DNA of 64,000 bases from Globodera rostochiensis (GCA_018350325.1 JAEVLN010000009.1:517388-581387), one strand, 5' to 3'. Counted from the stretch's first letter, positions 30,456 to 47,400 are shown. Made by a program: numbers and translations. Notes: generated from the letters alone by a model not told the origin.

Positions 30456-32339
30456 ATGAACAGCGAGGACACCGCGACGTCTCTTCCGCCGAAGAATGCG
30501 CCGGCACGTCGTCCACTAACCATTGTCTCGAATGCCGTCAAAAGTCTGTTCCCCGCCGTCTCGAGTCGCACACTCCTCAGACACTATGTGCCGCTTAGCG
30601 GTGGGTGCCCTATTTATTATTCGAAAATTTAATTTGTCGTAAATAAATAAATATTTAAAAATTAAACCACAAATTAAGCAACCAGCACAGTCATAATATA
30701 TTAGAGGCCGTCCAAATCATTTTTTGCAATCGGGATCACGGCCCAATCCCGAAAATCCCCTAAAAATGGTCGGTCGAGATCCCGATCAATCCTCAAGATC
30801 TCTCGGGATTGAGAAAAATTACCTGAGGCGTCGGCGAGGAATTTCCCCGACCAATCATGCTCCCGATCAATTCAAAAAAGGCTCGGCCGAGATCCCTTTA
30901 GCGTGATTTGGCCCGTTCTTTCGAAGACATTTTGTTGAGACGCACTCCCCCCCCCCACCCCTCCATTAAGCTTAACAGTGTTAGCCCCCCCCCCCCCCTC
31001 CATTAAGCTTAACAGTGTTAGCCCCCCCCCCTCCATTAAGCTTAACAGTGTTAGCCCCCCCCCCCCTCCATTAAGCTTAACAGTGTTAGCCCCCCCCCCT
31101 CCATTAAGCTTAACAGTGTTAGCCCCCCCCCCTCCATTAAGCTTAACAGTGTTAGCCCCCCCCCTCCATTAAGCTTAACAGTGTTAGCCCCCCCCCCCCC
31201 TCCATTAAGCTTAACAGTGTTAGCCCCCCCCCCTCCATTAAGCTTAACAGTGTTAGCCCCCCCCCCTCCATTAAGCTTAACAGTGTTATTTTTAACTTTC
31301 GTCTTAAATTGAATTAAATCATTTAAATTAAAAACGAATGTTAATTTTACCCCTTAACCTTCCTTCACCCCCGCCTTTTTGTTCTGCAGGTGCCCTCAGC
31401 CACACACTCTTCGCCATTAACATTTTCTCACCGTCTCTCTACACACGGTCCGTCCGAGCACATTAAGCAGCAATTATTTTGGAAAAAACAAATTTCTTTT
31501 GCGCTTAAACATATTTTATTCAATTTACGCATCCAATTCAAACTTTAAACACAAATTGACCTGCCAAAATTGGGTGCATTTTGTCGATCATTAGCGGAAC
31601 ATTTTTAGGTTTTTATTGCATTTTTATCAATATTTTCGGAAAATTGCAAAATAAACAAGAAAAATGCTGCTGGTTAGTGTTTAGGATGTTCTCCTCTTAC
31701 GACCTGGCGGTCAGCAATGCCATTCTGTTCAACGCGCATTTGGGCCTTGGCTTTTTTCTGTAAGTTGCGTGAAAATTAACGCATTTTATTAAATTCTACG
31801 CATTCCTTTTTTTCGCTCATTTAGCTTTTTTCGTCCGCACATGTACCATTTGTGGCGCTGGCGTCGTGTGGAATTCAGCGTTTTTGGCTCGGTGATGTTC
31901 AACTTCGGCTCATTGCTTTGTGCCATCTTCGTCAAGGGCTTTCTGCGAAAGTATTGCCGGGGGGGGCATTCGTTCCCACTCAGCCGGTCCCGCCGACTTT
32001 GAGATCAGCTTATGCCCCCGGAAGTTCCATTCCCTTAAATCGAGACCAGCAGAGAAGACCGGGCTCCATGCCCCCCGGACATTCCATTCACTTAAAAATA
32101 TAACCAAAATTGCCTTTTCAGAGTTAAAGGGCCGGCACGGGCAACGCTCTCCGTCCTTCTCAGCATTTTCTTGGTACAGTCAAACAGACCGACCACCTTT
32201 CCACGAGAATACATTTAATGAAATAAAAATTTAGCTTTCTCTTGGCCGACGCTATATTCAACACATCGACCAACGCACAAAATTGAACGAAGTCTATTTG
32301 AGTGTTCAAAATCAAAACGACGGAAAGAATGAAAGTTAA
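30456..32339 (+). CDS. Multipass membrane protein, 6 exons, 186 aa, family not recognised
   Basis: Exons 30456-30600, 31390-31447, 31685-31759, 31825-31950, 32122-32173, 32235-32339; all phases close to 187 codons. A basic, Pro-rich N-terminus is followed by several hydrophobic segments: about residues 49-62, AILFNAHLGLGFFLFF, FGSVMFNFGSLLCAIFV and LSVLLSIFLLSL. The C-terminus is hydrophilic (VYLSVQNQNDGKNES). There is no signal peptide, so insertion by the first membrane segment is likely. Intron 1 carries both a CGGGATC-rich repeat and a poly-C tandem array. Confidence 0.75.
30944..31288 (+). repeat. Tandem array of about 10 poly-C plus TCCATTAAGCTTAACAGTG units
   Basis: Each unit is a run of roughly 8-15 C followed by a constant part ending AACAGTGTTAG. 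Only the length of the C run varies between units. It lies in intron 1 of the membrane protein gene. Confidence 0.95.
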
Positions 32340-33284
32340 ACTGTTCGACCCATTATCCTTCTCATTATAAATTGGTTTTTTTTAACCAAAATAAACATTG
32401 TATCTGATTGCTATTTTGTAAATCAATTACGGCATTAAATGAAAAAGAAAAGAATTAAGAAAAAATAAAAACCTACTTCAAAAAAAAGTTTATTAACTTT
32501 AACTAAAAAGAAACTTGACTATAAAACTAAATCTATTTTTTAACCTACTATAATTAATTCTGAAAAATTGATCAATGATCATTGGCCAAAAATATTCACA
32601 AATTATCAATCTTCCATTTAGCGCGTGTTTTGGCCAAAAATCAATTCTTGTCTCCTTCCACCACAGCCCCCCTCCATTTTCTGCCACTGCTGCTGTCCTT
32701 CGGCTGTACAACTGGGGGAGGGGGGGGGGGGGGGGTGTGTCCCCGTCCCCGTCGTTCCCCGCAACTGTCGGGGATCCCCGCTTTATGGACCCCTAATGCC
32801 GTCTCCCCCCCCCCCCGAGCTCCCCGAGCTATTATCTCAACCCCAACCACTCCACTGACATCACAAGGTCACTGCATATTTCGCTGGTCCTATCGGCCAT
32901 CCGATTTGCGATCGATAAACACGCCGCCAATCTTTGCAAAAAGTGGGCAATTAGACGGAACCTTTTAACTGTCGGAATTTTTTGTTTCTTTATTTGTATT
33001 TTATAATAAATTTAAGAGAAACTCCGACTTTTTGGGGCTTTCTGTAAATTATTTTTTGGCATTACATATAAGCGTATTTGTTTATTTAGTCATAACTAGG
33101 GACCGGTGCCGGACCGGACTCCGGCCGGATTTTTCCGGGTCCGGAATCCGGGTTTTTTGACCCTTCCGATTTTTTCCGGGTTCGGGTTTAACCCGGAAAA
33201 TCCCACTGGTAAATTTTCAAAATTGAAAATCCGGATCCGGTGATTTCACCGGTCCCTAGTCATAACACTTTTCTCACAGACAGA
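32340..33284. other. Intergenic region before helicase copy B
   Basis: Short stretches of poly-G and poly-C (32714-32735, 32807-32817) occur in an otherwise ordinary region. The hAT-type MITE at 33097-33258 is listed separately. No gene is supported. Confidence 0.5.
33097..33258. mobile_element. Short hAT-type MITE, 162 bp
   Basis: The ends TAGGGACCGGTG and CACCGGTCCCTA are exact complements. GTCATAAC occurs directly before (33089-33096) and directly after (33259-33266). The interior is GGTCCGG/CCGGGTT rich. It sits 26 bp upstream of the start codon of helicase copy B. Confidence 0.85.
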
Positions 33285-37577
<4,293 letters not shown>

Positions 37578-38031
37578 TGCATTTTTTTTTGCTGATTTTT
37601 GGGTCTCTAATTAATTTTCAATTTGTTACTAACTCTTTTCCTAATATTTCCTTTCGTCTCCTCCTGAATTTTAATTTGGCCATTTCAACCAGTTTTAAAA
37701 AATAGAAGTTTAAGACTAGTAGGGTTGGCTGTTTAGGAAAATTCTGTCGAATTTATCAAAAGTTTGTTTATTTTGAAATGGCTAAAGGCCAATGTCACCT
37801 CACGACTCGACAGGGCAAAATACGGTGGAATTATCCTAACCTCGACCTATTTATTTAATTCTTTTAGCAACTGCCATTTTTATTCAGCAAACTTTTATTT
37901 GTTAAAAATGAGAAAAAGCTTGACAATTGTACGGCAAATACTCAAAATAAATTGATATTTCATGTTTAATTGTATAAAATATTTTTTTGTGCTGATTTTT
38001 GGGACGCCCATAAAAGCCACCTCAGAAAATT
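37578..38031. other. Short intergenic region between converging genes
   Basis: AT-rich, lying between the helicase stop and the stop of the minus-strand receptor. Nothing further is visible. Confidence 0.5.
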
Positions 38032-40533
38032 TTAATTTTGTTGTACGGAATTTCTCTTGAATATTCTGACAACCACCTTCAATTCTTTGTCAAAAGCCTT
38101 TCGATATTCCTGACTAAAAATTGAAAATTTACAAAATTGTCAAAATTGAATAATTAACCTGGTAAAATAAAGAATCGGTGCGTTGGATGCCGCGCTGACG
38201 TTCAACAAAATGCCAACAATTTGGCTCCATTTCCATTTGGTCAAAAGATTTGGTGTAATCGCTGAAATGTTCGATATTAAAAATTAGAGTTGAAACCCCG
38301 ACGTTGAGATTTCGGGGATGAAACCTTTGAAAAAATTCGGGTTTTAACCCAATTTAAATATATAATATGACTATTATATTCATTCCGACAGGGATGACAT
38401 TTCGCCCACAATTCTCATTAATTATTTCTTTTTAGGGTTAGGAAAATCGACTTTGGCCCGGGCGGGGTTTTCTTTGATTAAAAGTCGGGGTTTCCCTAAT
38501 TATGGAAATAAATGTGGCATGGACGAAATGCCGTATTGTCTTAGTAAGCGAAATGTCGTATTTGTCTTAGTGGGCGAAATGTCTTAGTGGGCGAAATGTC
38601 TTAGTGGGCGAAATGTCGTATTTGTCTTAGTGGGCGAAATGTCTTAGTGGGCGAAATGTCGTATTTGTCTTAGTGGGCGAAATGTCTTAGTGGGCGAAAT
38701 GTCGTATTTGTCTTAGTGGGCGAAATGTCTTAGTGGGCGAAATGTCGTATTTGTCTTAGTGGGCGAAATGTCGTATTTGTCTTAGTGGGCGAAATGTCTT
38801 AGTGGGCGAAATGTCGTATTTGTCTTAGTGGGCGAAATGTCTTAGTGGGCGAAATGTCTTAGTGGGCGAAATGTCGTATTTGTCTTAGTGGGCGAAATGT
38901 CTTAGTGGGCGAAATGTCGTATTTGTCTTAGTGGGCGAAATGTCTTAGTGGGCGAAATGTCGTATTTGTCTTAGTGGGCGAAATGTCTTAGTGGGCAAAA
39001 TGCCGGCGTGCCTTCATTCCAAATGATTGTGACGTATAAAATATTAAACAGCAAATATCCGCCAACATTCACGCAAACGATGATTAACAATGAGCGGAAT
39101 ATGCGAAGGTTGAATTGATGCGAATTGGAGTTGGACTGCGCTTTAATATAGATTAATTAACGATTGCGGGGTCGGGGTGGGACTGTCAGGGTCGGAGTTG
39201 AGCAATCGGGCGGAGTCGGGGATCGGGTTTGGGGTTTTTTTAATTTTCAAATTTATTCCGATTCATTAAAAACCAAAATAATGTTTAATCTTCATCACTT
39301 TCATTCTCGACATTAGAGACCGGGAAAATAAAAAAAATCTGATTATTGGATCATCCCGCCGCCGCCTCTTAGTCGACCATATTTTATTTGATAAAATTCA
39401 AAAGTATCCAGAGTCTAACAAGAGTAAGAGATTTAATGCACACCCAAAAAGTTAAAATTAGCTTTTTTAGTTTTAAAGTAATTTTATATGGGGGGGGCAT
39501 GAGAGAAGGGGTAACGAACGAAATGTCCCGGACAAATATAAATAAATAAAATACCTTTTCGAAAGTGAAGGAAAATTGCAAGAAGCACATAAATTGCAAC
39601 TGTTCCAAACAAAATGAATGGTACAGATGCTGCGTAAATTTTGAACGCATAATTTGAAGAGAAATGCTAATTGGGAATTAAATGCCAAAGATTAAATTCA
39701 AAAATATTACCGGGTCCAATGCAACATCACTCATTGAGCCGGCAATTAGCAAATCGCCAACGGATTCAGAAGTTAGTGAGAAAACGTATAAAAAGCCACC
39801 GGTGCCAACGATGGGAAGAATGACGCCATAAACAAAAATAATTTTTGTATTCCTAAAACATAAAATTAATTAACCAAAAAAAGTGGAATTTGAATTTAGT
39901 TTTTTTTTGGTCAAATTTTGGGAAATCTCATATATTCGATTGGCATTCTGGGCCTATGCCGCAATTTTTCCAAAATACTTACCTTAACGGAAAAAGCACG
40001 CTAATGAGCCGATCAATGCTTGTAAAAAACAACAAAAATGTTGTACAAGCAAAAGCAAAAAATGATGGCGTTAGAATTTGGATGACAATTTTGAAAGGCA
40101 TTAAATCGTGGCCCGAAAAAACGTTATATGCGAATAAAAAATGGCCAGATTGGTGGACGATTTCAAAAAAGGAATAAATGGCCAAAAGTATGTTGGCCGA
40201 GTTGTTAAAATGCCTGAAAATGTTTTGTTTGGAATATTTAATAATTTAAATATTTCCATCGTTATTTTGAATAAGAAATAAAAAGACGAATAATTTTGTT
40301 CATTTAATTTGGCATCATACTTTGTGCGAATTGTTACGTAAACCACGGCAAAATTCATTAAAATGCCAAAAATTGCTAAAATGGTGTAAATTGAAGCAAA
40401 AATGATCAGAGTCCAACGGGGCCGGTCCTTCATTAATTGGAGGTAAACCTTAAGTAAATTATGTAATTAAATTTAATTCCGCAAAGTTAAACTTTCAATT
40501 TATTACCTCGTTCAATGTTTCATTTGTGACCAT
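38032..40533 (-). CDS. Seven-transmembrane chemoreceptor, srsx-like, 8 exons, 317 aa
   Basis: Exons in gene order: 40533-40507, 40448-40321, 40213-39983, 39852-39711, 39666-39555, 39140-39012, 38261-38159, 38113-38032; 318 codons with stop. Glycosylatable N-terminus MVTNETLNE, then TM1 IIFASIYTILAIFGILMNF. The TM3 end is TSIDRLISVLFPLR (DR motif), TM5 VPFILFGTVAIYVLLAIF, TM6 SLLIIVCVNVGGYLLFNI, TM7 SNAPILYFTSQEYRKAF. These fit nematode srsx-type rhodopsin-like receptors, plasma-membrane proteins of sensory neurons. Intron 6 appears to have a GC donor at 39011 and contains a 480-bp tandem array. An inverted copy of the 5' half is at 63621-64000. Confidence 0.88.
38525..39000. repeat. Composite 17/26-bp tandem array in a receptor intron
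   Basis: Built from CTTAGTGGGCGAAATGT with or without a CGTATTTGT extension, in alternating order, about 20 units. It lies in intron 6 of the srsx-like gene, between the TM6 and TM7 exons. Confidence 0.95.
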
Positions 40534-41107
40534 CGTTTTGAGTTAATTTTATTAAAATTTAATTCGTCAAAATTCTTGTTGAGTGAATGAAAGAATAATG
40601 CCCTCAACCACTTTTATTCTTTCGTTCTTTTGCCAACTTTTAATTAAATTAAATGCCAACCCCAACCACCTGTTTGTTGCTGTTTGTCGGCAAATAGATA
40701 ATAATTAATTGCCTTATTAAAGTGTTTCGGAAATTGCACCTTTCTTTATGTCGGCCGGCTGACATTTTGATAGCGTCATTAAAAATTACATAAAACTCAT
40801 TATTTTTTATTCAAAAGTTCAACATTATAAATAAATGATTTCATTACATTCTGTCAAATCATTGGTAGATAATTAGAATTTTTGAGTGTTTAAAACAAAT
40901 TCTTTTCTGTTAGGTTTTTGTTTTTTTCCTAAAAATAAAGAAAGCCCAACCATTTTAAATGATTTGAAGCCATTTAATTTATGAATATTTTTGAAAATAA
41001 AATGCATATTTTGGCGACCAAATTCATTCTTTAGATAAATATTTTGGGTTAAGAGATCTTTAGTTGACGAGACTTTTTTCGTATAACATTCATGAATTTG
41101 TGGTAGC
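40128..41107 (-). repeat. Left arm of a large inverted duplication (partner 62986-64000)
   Basis: This segment covers the first exons of the srsx-like gene and about 570 bp upstream of it, and reappears in reverse at the right edge of the window. Similarity is high in coding and non-coding DNA, with small indels. The arms enclose about 22 kb. Confidence 0.9.
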
Positions 41108-42385
41108 TGCGGCAAAAAATATATCGTTATGAATTATAGTGATGCTCGAGACCTAAAATTTATTGAGACTCAAGACCTAATACTGAGATTGACCCCGAGA
41201 CACGATGCCAAGATCTGACTTCGAGACTCGATACCGAGACTTGACCCCGAGACTTGATGCCGCGACTTGACTTCGAGACTCGATACCGAGACTTGACCCC
41301 GAGACTTGATGCCGCGACATGACTTCGAGACTCGATACCGAGACTTGACCCCGAGACTTGATGCCGCGACTTGACTTCGAGACTCGATACCGAGACTTGA
41401 CCCCGAGACTTGATGCCGCGACATGACTTCGAGACTCGATACCGAGACTTGACCCCGAGACTTGATGCCGCGACTTGACTTCGAGACTCGATACCGAGAC
41501 TTGACCCCGAGACTTGATGCCGCGACTTGACTTCGAGACTCGATACCGAGACTTGACCCCGAGACTTGATGCCGCGACATGACTTCGAGATTCGATACCG
41601 AGACTTGACCCCGAGACTTGATGCCGCGACTTGACTTCGAGACTCGATACCGAGACTTGACCCCGAGACTTGATGCCGCGACTTGACTTCTAGACTCGAT
41701 ACCGAGACTTGACCCCGAGACTTGATGCCGCGACTTGACTTCTAGACTCGATACCGAGACTTGACCCCGAGACTTGATGCCGCGACTTGACCCCCTGCTA
41801 AAGGCAATGTAAACAAATGACTGTTGTAAAGTCACTGGCAAAAAATTTTTTCACCCAATTTCGATAATATTAACACTAATAACCGGTTCTAAAAGCAAAA
41901 CAACAATCAAACCGATGAAAAGTCCGTTATTAATTCTTAATTGAACTATTTTACTGTTCTGTCGTTTTAGTATATGCATTCGGTATTTTGTTTACTTTTT
42001 CCAACTTTTCAAATTTTCATTTTCTGCTATAGGGAAAATTCACTTATAGGTAATTTCAAAAATTCATAACCTTCTTAAAGTGGTCCAATTTGTAGTCATA
42101 AAATAGAGAAAAAAAACTCTAATTAGTATTTGTATTAACAATTGCTTGAATGCCGTTAATTGAAAAATTGAACCAATAAATCTTGAACTTTTGTGTTTCA
42201 ATTAATTCACCTTAATTATATAAGCAGTTGTTTTTGCTTATTCGGCAGGGATTCCATGTAAATAATGTTCTTGGATTAGTTAGATCTGACATTGCTTGGA
42301 GTAGCAAAACATCGCTCAATAATCGTAATTATCGAAGTTTCGTGATCGGAAAACTCTAATCAATCCTCCAGAAACGCGATTAGCC
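40534..42385. other. Intergenic region with duplication arm and 52-bp array
   Basis: The first part is the upstream section of the inverted duplication (to 41107). The 52-bp array at 41165-41795 follows. The remaining DNA to the Kunitz gene is AT-rich. Confidence 0.6.
41165..41795. repeat. 52-bp tandem array, about 12 copies
   Basis: The unit contains CGAGACTTGACCCCGAGACT and TGATGCCGCGACTTGACTTC, with single-base variants (TTCGAG/TTCTAG, CTTGA/CATGA). Because 52 is not a multiple of 3, one minus-strand reading frame runs open through the whole array and passes through all three phases, giving a 52-residue Ser/Arg-rich protein period. This is probably not coding. Confidence 0.9.
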
Positions 42386-44031
42386 ATGATTTATTTTCTT
42401 TTGATTTTCTTTATTCCTTTGCTTGACATTGCAAAGGCCAAAGACACTGTTGAGATTTGTGGCAAAAGTAAGTGCCTAAAAATATATTTATTTATTTTTT
42501 TAAATTAATTGAAATTAAAGACGATTTTTTGTTGTCAAAAAAAGGTCGCGATAAAGGCACCAAAGATTGTGGCATTCCGTCTGGAGGCCGAAAATTTTTC
42601 TTTGACTTTGCAACAAAAAGATGCCAACCATTTGTCTACCTCGGTATTTTATTTACTTTTTTGATTATTTTCAAAATTTAAAAAAAATATATTTTTTAGG
42701 TTGTGAAGGCAATGAAAATCGTTTTGTCACTTTGTCGGAGTGTAAGGAAAAGTGTGGCAATTATAATCCAGCAGAGGGAACGAAGTGCACAATGGCGCTG
42801 CCTGTTCGTAAGTATTTATATTTAAAATTATAAAATATTTTATTTTTGAAAATATAATAAGCCAAATGCAATGGCAATGTGCGGGCAGCGGTGGACGAAG
42901 AAACAAACGTTGTGAAATGTCCCGATAATCAATGCCCGGAGGGGTACAATTGCGACGGGACGAAATGCTGCCCCGTCTCAAAAGGTACCCCGACCGTTGT
43001 CCTACCCAAGCCGCATCTTTATATAAGTAGGGCCGCGATTTATATGGAAATCCATTTGTGCAGTCGGAACAGCTTATAAATGCCATAAATAGTGTTTTAG
43101 CTTTGGTTGGAGCTTCTAGAGCCCATTTTATAATCCATATTTTCCATATTTAGTCCATATTTTGCAATTTTTCATCCATATTTTATGGCCATATTTCGAG
43201 ATTTTTTATCCATATAAATCGTGGCCCTATTTATAAGTTATTGGACTTCAAAGTCGTGCTTTTAAAATCAAATTTATACGTTCCTAAGTTTTGTGCAGTT
43301 GAAGAGAGAGTTAGAGAAGCGTGAGAGGAGTGGTAGAGAAGATAAGAACAGTTAGACGCAGAAAAGAAGCTATACAAAAGAGAAATACAAGGGGATTCTG
43401 CCCACTTTCTTCCCCTTTTTGCAACCCATAAAGAATCCCACAAATCTTTGCACAAATAACCCACAAATCCCCTTTTTGTTTATCCCTGGTCCCTCTGTAT
43501 TCGGACGATGAAATCTTTCGCCTTTTACTAAAGGTTTCCGTGCAGGGGGACGCTTATGGGTTTACCCTAATTTTTGGAAGCGCCTTCTCCAGGGAGGGCG
43601 CGCAAAATCTCATGTAAATTCTTTCTTCGGCTAAGCGTAAATTAGACAATTTTTTATCAGTAATTTTTGTCGCTTTGCAAAACCGAAATAGTCCAAATAA
43701 AAATACATATTTTTAATATAAATAAATAAAATAAGTAAACTTATTTTTCAGACTTTGTTTGCAGACTTGAAAATGATTCTGGAAAGTACGTTTTGGTTGG
43801 AAAACATACTCCGGTCGGTACAAATGATTTAAAAATATAAATAAAAAATATTCTTGCAAAATTGCAGCGCTTTTTCTACAAAACGGAAAAGCATAACTGC
43901 CAATTGTTCACTTATTTTGGAGCTTTGGGCAATGCGAATAATTTTGAGTTGGTTTTTTTATTAATTGTCAAATTCGGTTAAATTAATTTAGAAGCTACAA
44001 AGATTGCATGAATTACTGTAAGGACGTCTAA
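42386..44031 (+). CDS. Secreted protein with two Kunitz domains and a Cys-rich middle, 205 aa
   Basis: Exons 42386-42467, 42521-42643, 42700-42807, 42862-42984, 43752-43813, 43868-43947, 43992-44031; 206 codons with stop. Signal peptide MIYFLLIFFIPLLDIAKA. Domain 1 is a Kunitz/BPTI fold (CGIPSGGRKFFFDFATKRCQ, then YLGCEGNENRF and ECKEKC). A lustrin/WAP-like Cys-rich segment follows (CPDNQCPEGYNCDGTKCC). Domain 2 is Kunitz-like (RFFYKTEKHNCQLFTYFGALGNANNF, then CMNYC) but lacks both cysteines of the 14-38 disulfide (FGA for YGC). Such proteins inhibit serine proteases outside the cell; domain 2 may have lost that. Intron 4 is filled with repeats. The next gene starts 67 bp downstream. Confidence 0.88.
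43028..43229. mobile_element. hAT-type MITE in intron 4 of the Kunitz gene
   Basis: Ends TAGGGCCGCGATTTATATGGA and TCCATATAAATCGTGGCCCTA mirror each other with one mismatch. The flanks TATATAAG and TTTATAAG match at 7 of 8 positions. The interior is TCCATATTTT rich. Confidence 0.7.
43365..43610 (+). repeat. Dispersed repeat, copy 3 of 3
   Basis: Close relative of 24830-25090, lying in intron 4 of the Kunitz gene. Confidence 0.8.
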
Positions 44032-44098
44032 ATGTGAATACAATTTGCTTTATTTACGCATTATAAAATAAAAATTTCAATTTTCTTTCCCCAAAATA

Positions 44099-44490
44099 AT
44101 GCAGAAATTTTGTCTGGAGACAGTCGAAGGTATTTTTGATGCTTTATTTGCGCGGAAACAAATAAAATGTGAAGAATTTGCTCTGTCGGAGATTGATTTG
44201 GGCAAATTATTGGAAGGTTTAGCCGCCTCGGAAGGTCAATTTGCATATCGAAGTTAAAAGAATTTTTGTTATATTTCAAAATAGGAATAAATTTCGGAAA
44301 ACGTTTTTTTAAAGATTTTTTTTTGAAATTGCTACAAAAGGTGAGAGATAATTTCTTTTTTTTTATAACAGAGATTAAAGAAAAAAAACCCCGCCCAGTT
44401 CTTTTTGGATTGCCCAGAAAATGCCCGCGAGGGTCCAAGTCGATTTTCCTAACTCTAAAAAGGAAGAAAGTGACGACGAGCAATACCTAA
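44099..44490 (+). CDS. Small unknown protein downstream of the Kunitz gene, 84 aa
   Basis: Exons 44099-44234 and 44372-44490 join in phase 1. The first exon reads MQKFCLETVEGIFDALFARK and LSEIDLGKLLEGLAAS, which looks like a real helical protein. The second is very basic (LPRKCPRGSKS). Over the same bases another frame reads NSKKEESDDEQYLIKNEKY and ends at about 44510, which looks more protein-like, so the 3' half is uncertain. The 67-bp gap to the Kunitz stop would suit a nematode operon. Confidence 0.4.
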
Positions 44491-47400
44491 TTAAAAATGA
44501 GAAGTATTAATTAATTAATATTATTATTAAAATAAGGCATTTAACACTCTGCTCGATAATAGCATCGAATAATGAATGCCCTCTGTGCGTGCAAATAAAT
44601 GTCTTTTTTGCCTTAGAATAGAAAGAAAAGCGCAAAAATGGTGGACAAAAGTATTGTAAATAGGCGCGACAAATGTTCAGCGCCATTCATTATAATATAA
44701 GCCTTCTAATTAAATAAGTACTATTAAAAAACATTTGAACAAAGAATAATTAATTAGCTTACAAATTAGCATCAATTCAATGGGTGCAGTAAAGCGAGAA
44801 GCGAAGACAAAGAAAGAAAGGCACCGGCGCCTTCTCGACGTTCCATAAACGATTTATGTAAAAAATTTGTGTATTTCCGCTGGATGGGTCCGTCTCTCTA
44901 TAAAAGCTGTGAAGAATCGCAAACTATTTTTACTTTCATGATGTAGGTTTGATGATTTTCTAATCCAATTTTTTAAAAAAATTATAAAAATTTGAGAGGG
45001 GGGGGGGTTTAATGAATTAGTTATTAATGGTAGAACTGTATCTGCAATTTAGAGCCCGGCGGGAACGGGATTCCCGCGGGAAAATACGGGATTCCCGTTC
45101 CCGTCTTTTTTGCCGGGCGAGATTTTTAACGGAAACGGTTAAAGACGGGATTCCCGTCTCGTACTTTTTGAAATTACCGTTCCCGTTAATAATTCCTTGG
45201 CAAAGTGTTATAATTTAACAACTCCAGACCAATTTTCATCACAAAAACACTTGAAATTTCAAATTTTTTCCCCCGGCAGCGCCTATCGGCACCGCCGACC
45301 CCTCCCACAAGGAGGACCCTATTGATTTCCAAATGATTAATTTTTGGAATTTTCTATTTATCGTTAGTTTCTAATTCCCCATCTAATTGCCTTAAACAAT
45401 TTCCTCCCCCCGGGGGAAGGATTGTTCCAATTTTCATGTTTTTATTCTCATTATGAAACGACTTTATTGGGGGGGGGGAGTCATTTGGAAAGACTTTATT
45501 TTGGACGGAAGTGCCGGTGACATCATTCACATCACATCAGATCATCATCAATTTGCCACCGCCCTATCGGCAGTCAGCAAGCACATCATTCGTTCTGGTC
45601 GGATGATGACGCTGCTGCTGCTGCTGCTGGATTTATGATCATAAAGAAGTTGGGCGAGTGCAAATGGACGGACAGAGCAAAGCGTCCAGCCGACCATCGA
45701 ACAAAAATTGCTTTCTCTCAATGAATGGGCGGGCTAGACTCGGAAGTTGTCTGCCTTTTTGTTAGAGATGAAATGACATTTTTGGATAAACGGGATCGGG
45801 AGTTGTACAAAAAAAGGGGGAGTTCATTACTAAAAACTAAGATTTTTTGTTACAGAAAAAACCCGCTTCGGATTTTATGACAAAATTTGCTTATTGTTGT
45901 GGCATACACTTTTATAGAAAGAGTTGCTCTGATCGCATAATATTCGGTTCACCCGGACACCGGATAGCTCCAAAACCCTTGGATCTGCCGAGATGCCGTA
46001 TAATTTGGCTATAACTCGTTCAATACGCGACAATTTAACCCAAATTTCCCTAAACCCCCGAGACATGACGGCTTAAATAACTTAAATAACCAACCAGCAG
46101 TTCTTTTTCAGTTGAAAGTGCAAAGAATAGACATTTACTTACCTATTTTCTGTAATTACCTATTTAAGAAACATTAATTCTGTGCATTAAAAAGCCCACA
46201 ATTTAATCACCGACCGCAAACGTCCTCATTTTTTATTGTTGCGAAAAAGCTTAAAAGCTGCTCTCCAAAGTTTGTGTACTGCTTCCAGCCCAACTAAATT
46301 CACATTAGCAAAAGCAAAAAACAAAAAGTGTGAAATTGGTAAACCCGTTTAGGAGAAGTCTTAACTTTTTTTAATTGCAAAATCGCAGTAAATCCATCGG
46401 CGGATTTATTTATTTATTTATTTATTTGACGAGTATTCATTCACAAATACGTTTTGAATCGCCCGTCGTTTTCTCTTCAGTCATTGGGATGGGATGGTTT
46501 GTTATGCGCCATCCGAATAAAAAACCTTTCATAAATTGTGATGGATTTGGGGGGGGGGCGATGCTTTTCCTTGCGCAAAAAGTTTTTCCCAATAATCCGA
46601 TAGTTTGACGGGGTGAACAAACGCCCGCCCGACGGCTAATGGGATTATTTTATGAATGAATGAATGAATATGAGACGATTTTGCACAGCTTTTGCCTCTG
46701 AAATTTGCATTTTTCGACACATTTCGATGCAAATTAATTTTTTGCTATTTTCACCTTTTTAGTCAATACATATTTTGGATTTTTTCTAAAAATTTCTTAA
46801 AAATGCCATAAAAAATAAAAATGTACCCTAAAAAACCAAGAATTAAAATACAAAAATGATTTTAATATTGCATAATCATTTAACGCGAGTCAAGTAACAC
46901 TCTTCGTTCATGCTGATTTGGATTGTGATCTGTTGTAGTTTTGCGCAATTTTCTATTGGAAATTAAAAAATCATTAATTTTTATAAAATTGCCATAAATT
47001 GGGCACGGTTGGTCCACAGTTAATTGGCGGACAATGGCCAGACAAGAAGGGGTTCCGGCGGTTAAGACTTTTTTTGCATCAAATTAATTAGTAAAATGTT
47101 ACTTAAATTAGTCTGCTTTTAAGAATGGTTTATGAATGCGAAATTCAATGTTTTTTTTAAATGCATCGGTATGTGTATACCTATTCTATTTTTTAATAAA
47201 TTTTATTGATTTACCCGCTTAATTTGAGTCATAATAAATTTATTAATGAATTTTCTCTCTAAATTTGCCTCCCACCTCCTTTTGTTTAACATTGTCTCGA
47301 TGTTATGACACAAAAGTATCAACAAAATAGCACATTTGCCCTCACGATTTTTCGCGATTTCCGGCGGTGCCCATTTGCCGACGCCAATTTTCTTTTTTCT

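Noticed and set aside
32575..32968. Overlapping frames in the poly-G/poly-C region upstream of helicase B
   Set aside because: Three overlapping phases are open because of biased composition; no splice or domain support.
38525..39000. CRISPR-like array
   Set aside because: Units are directly adjacent, with two alternating lengths and no unique spacers; a eukaryotic minisatellite.
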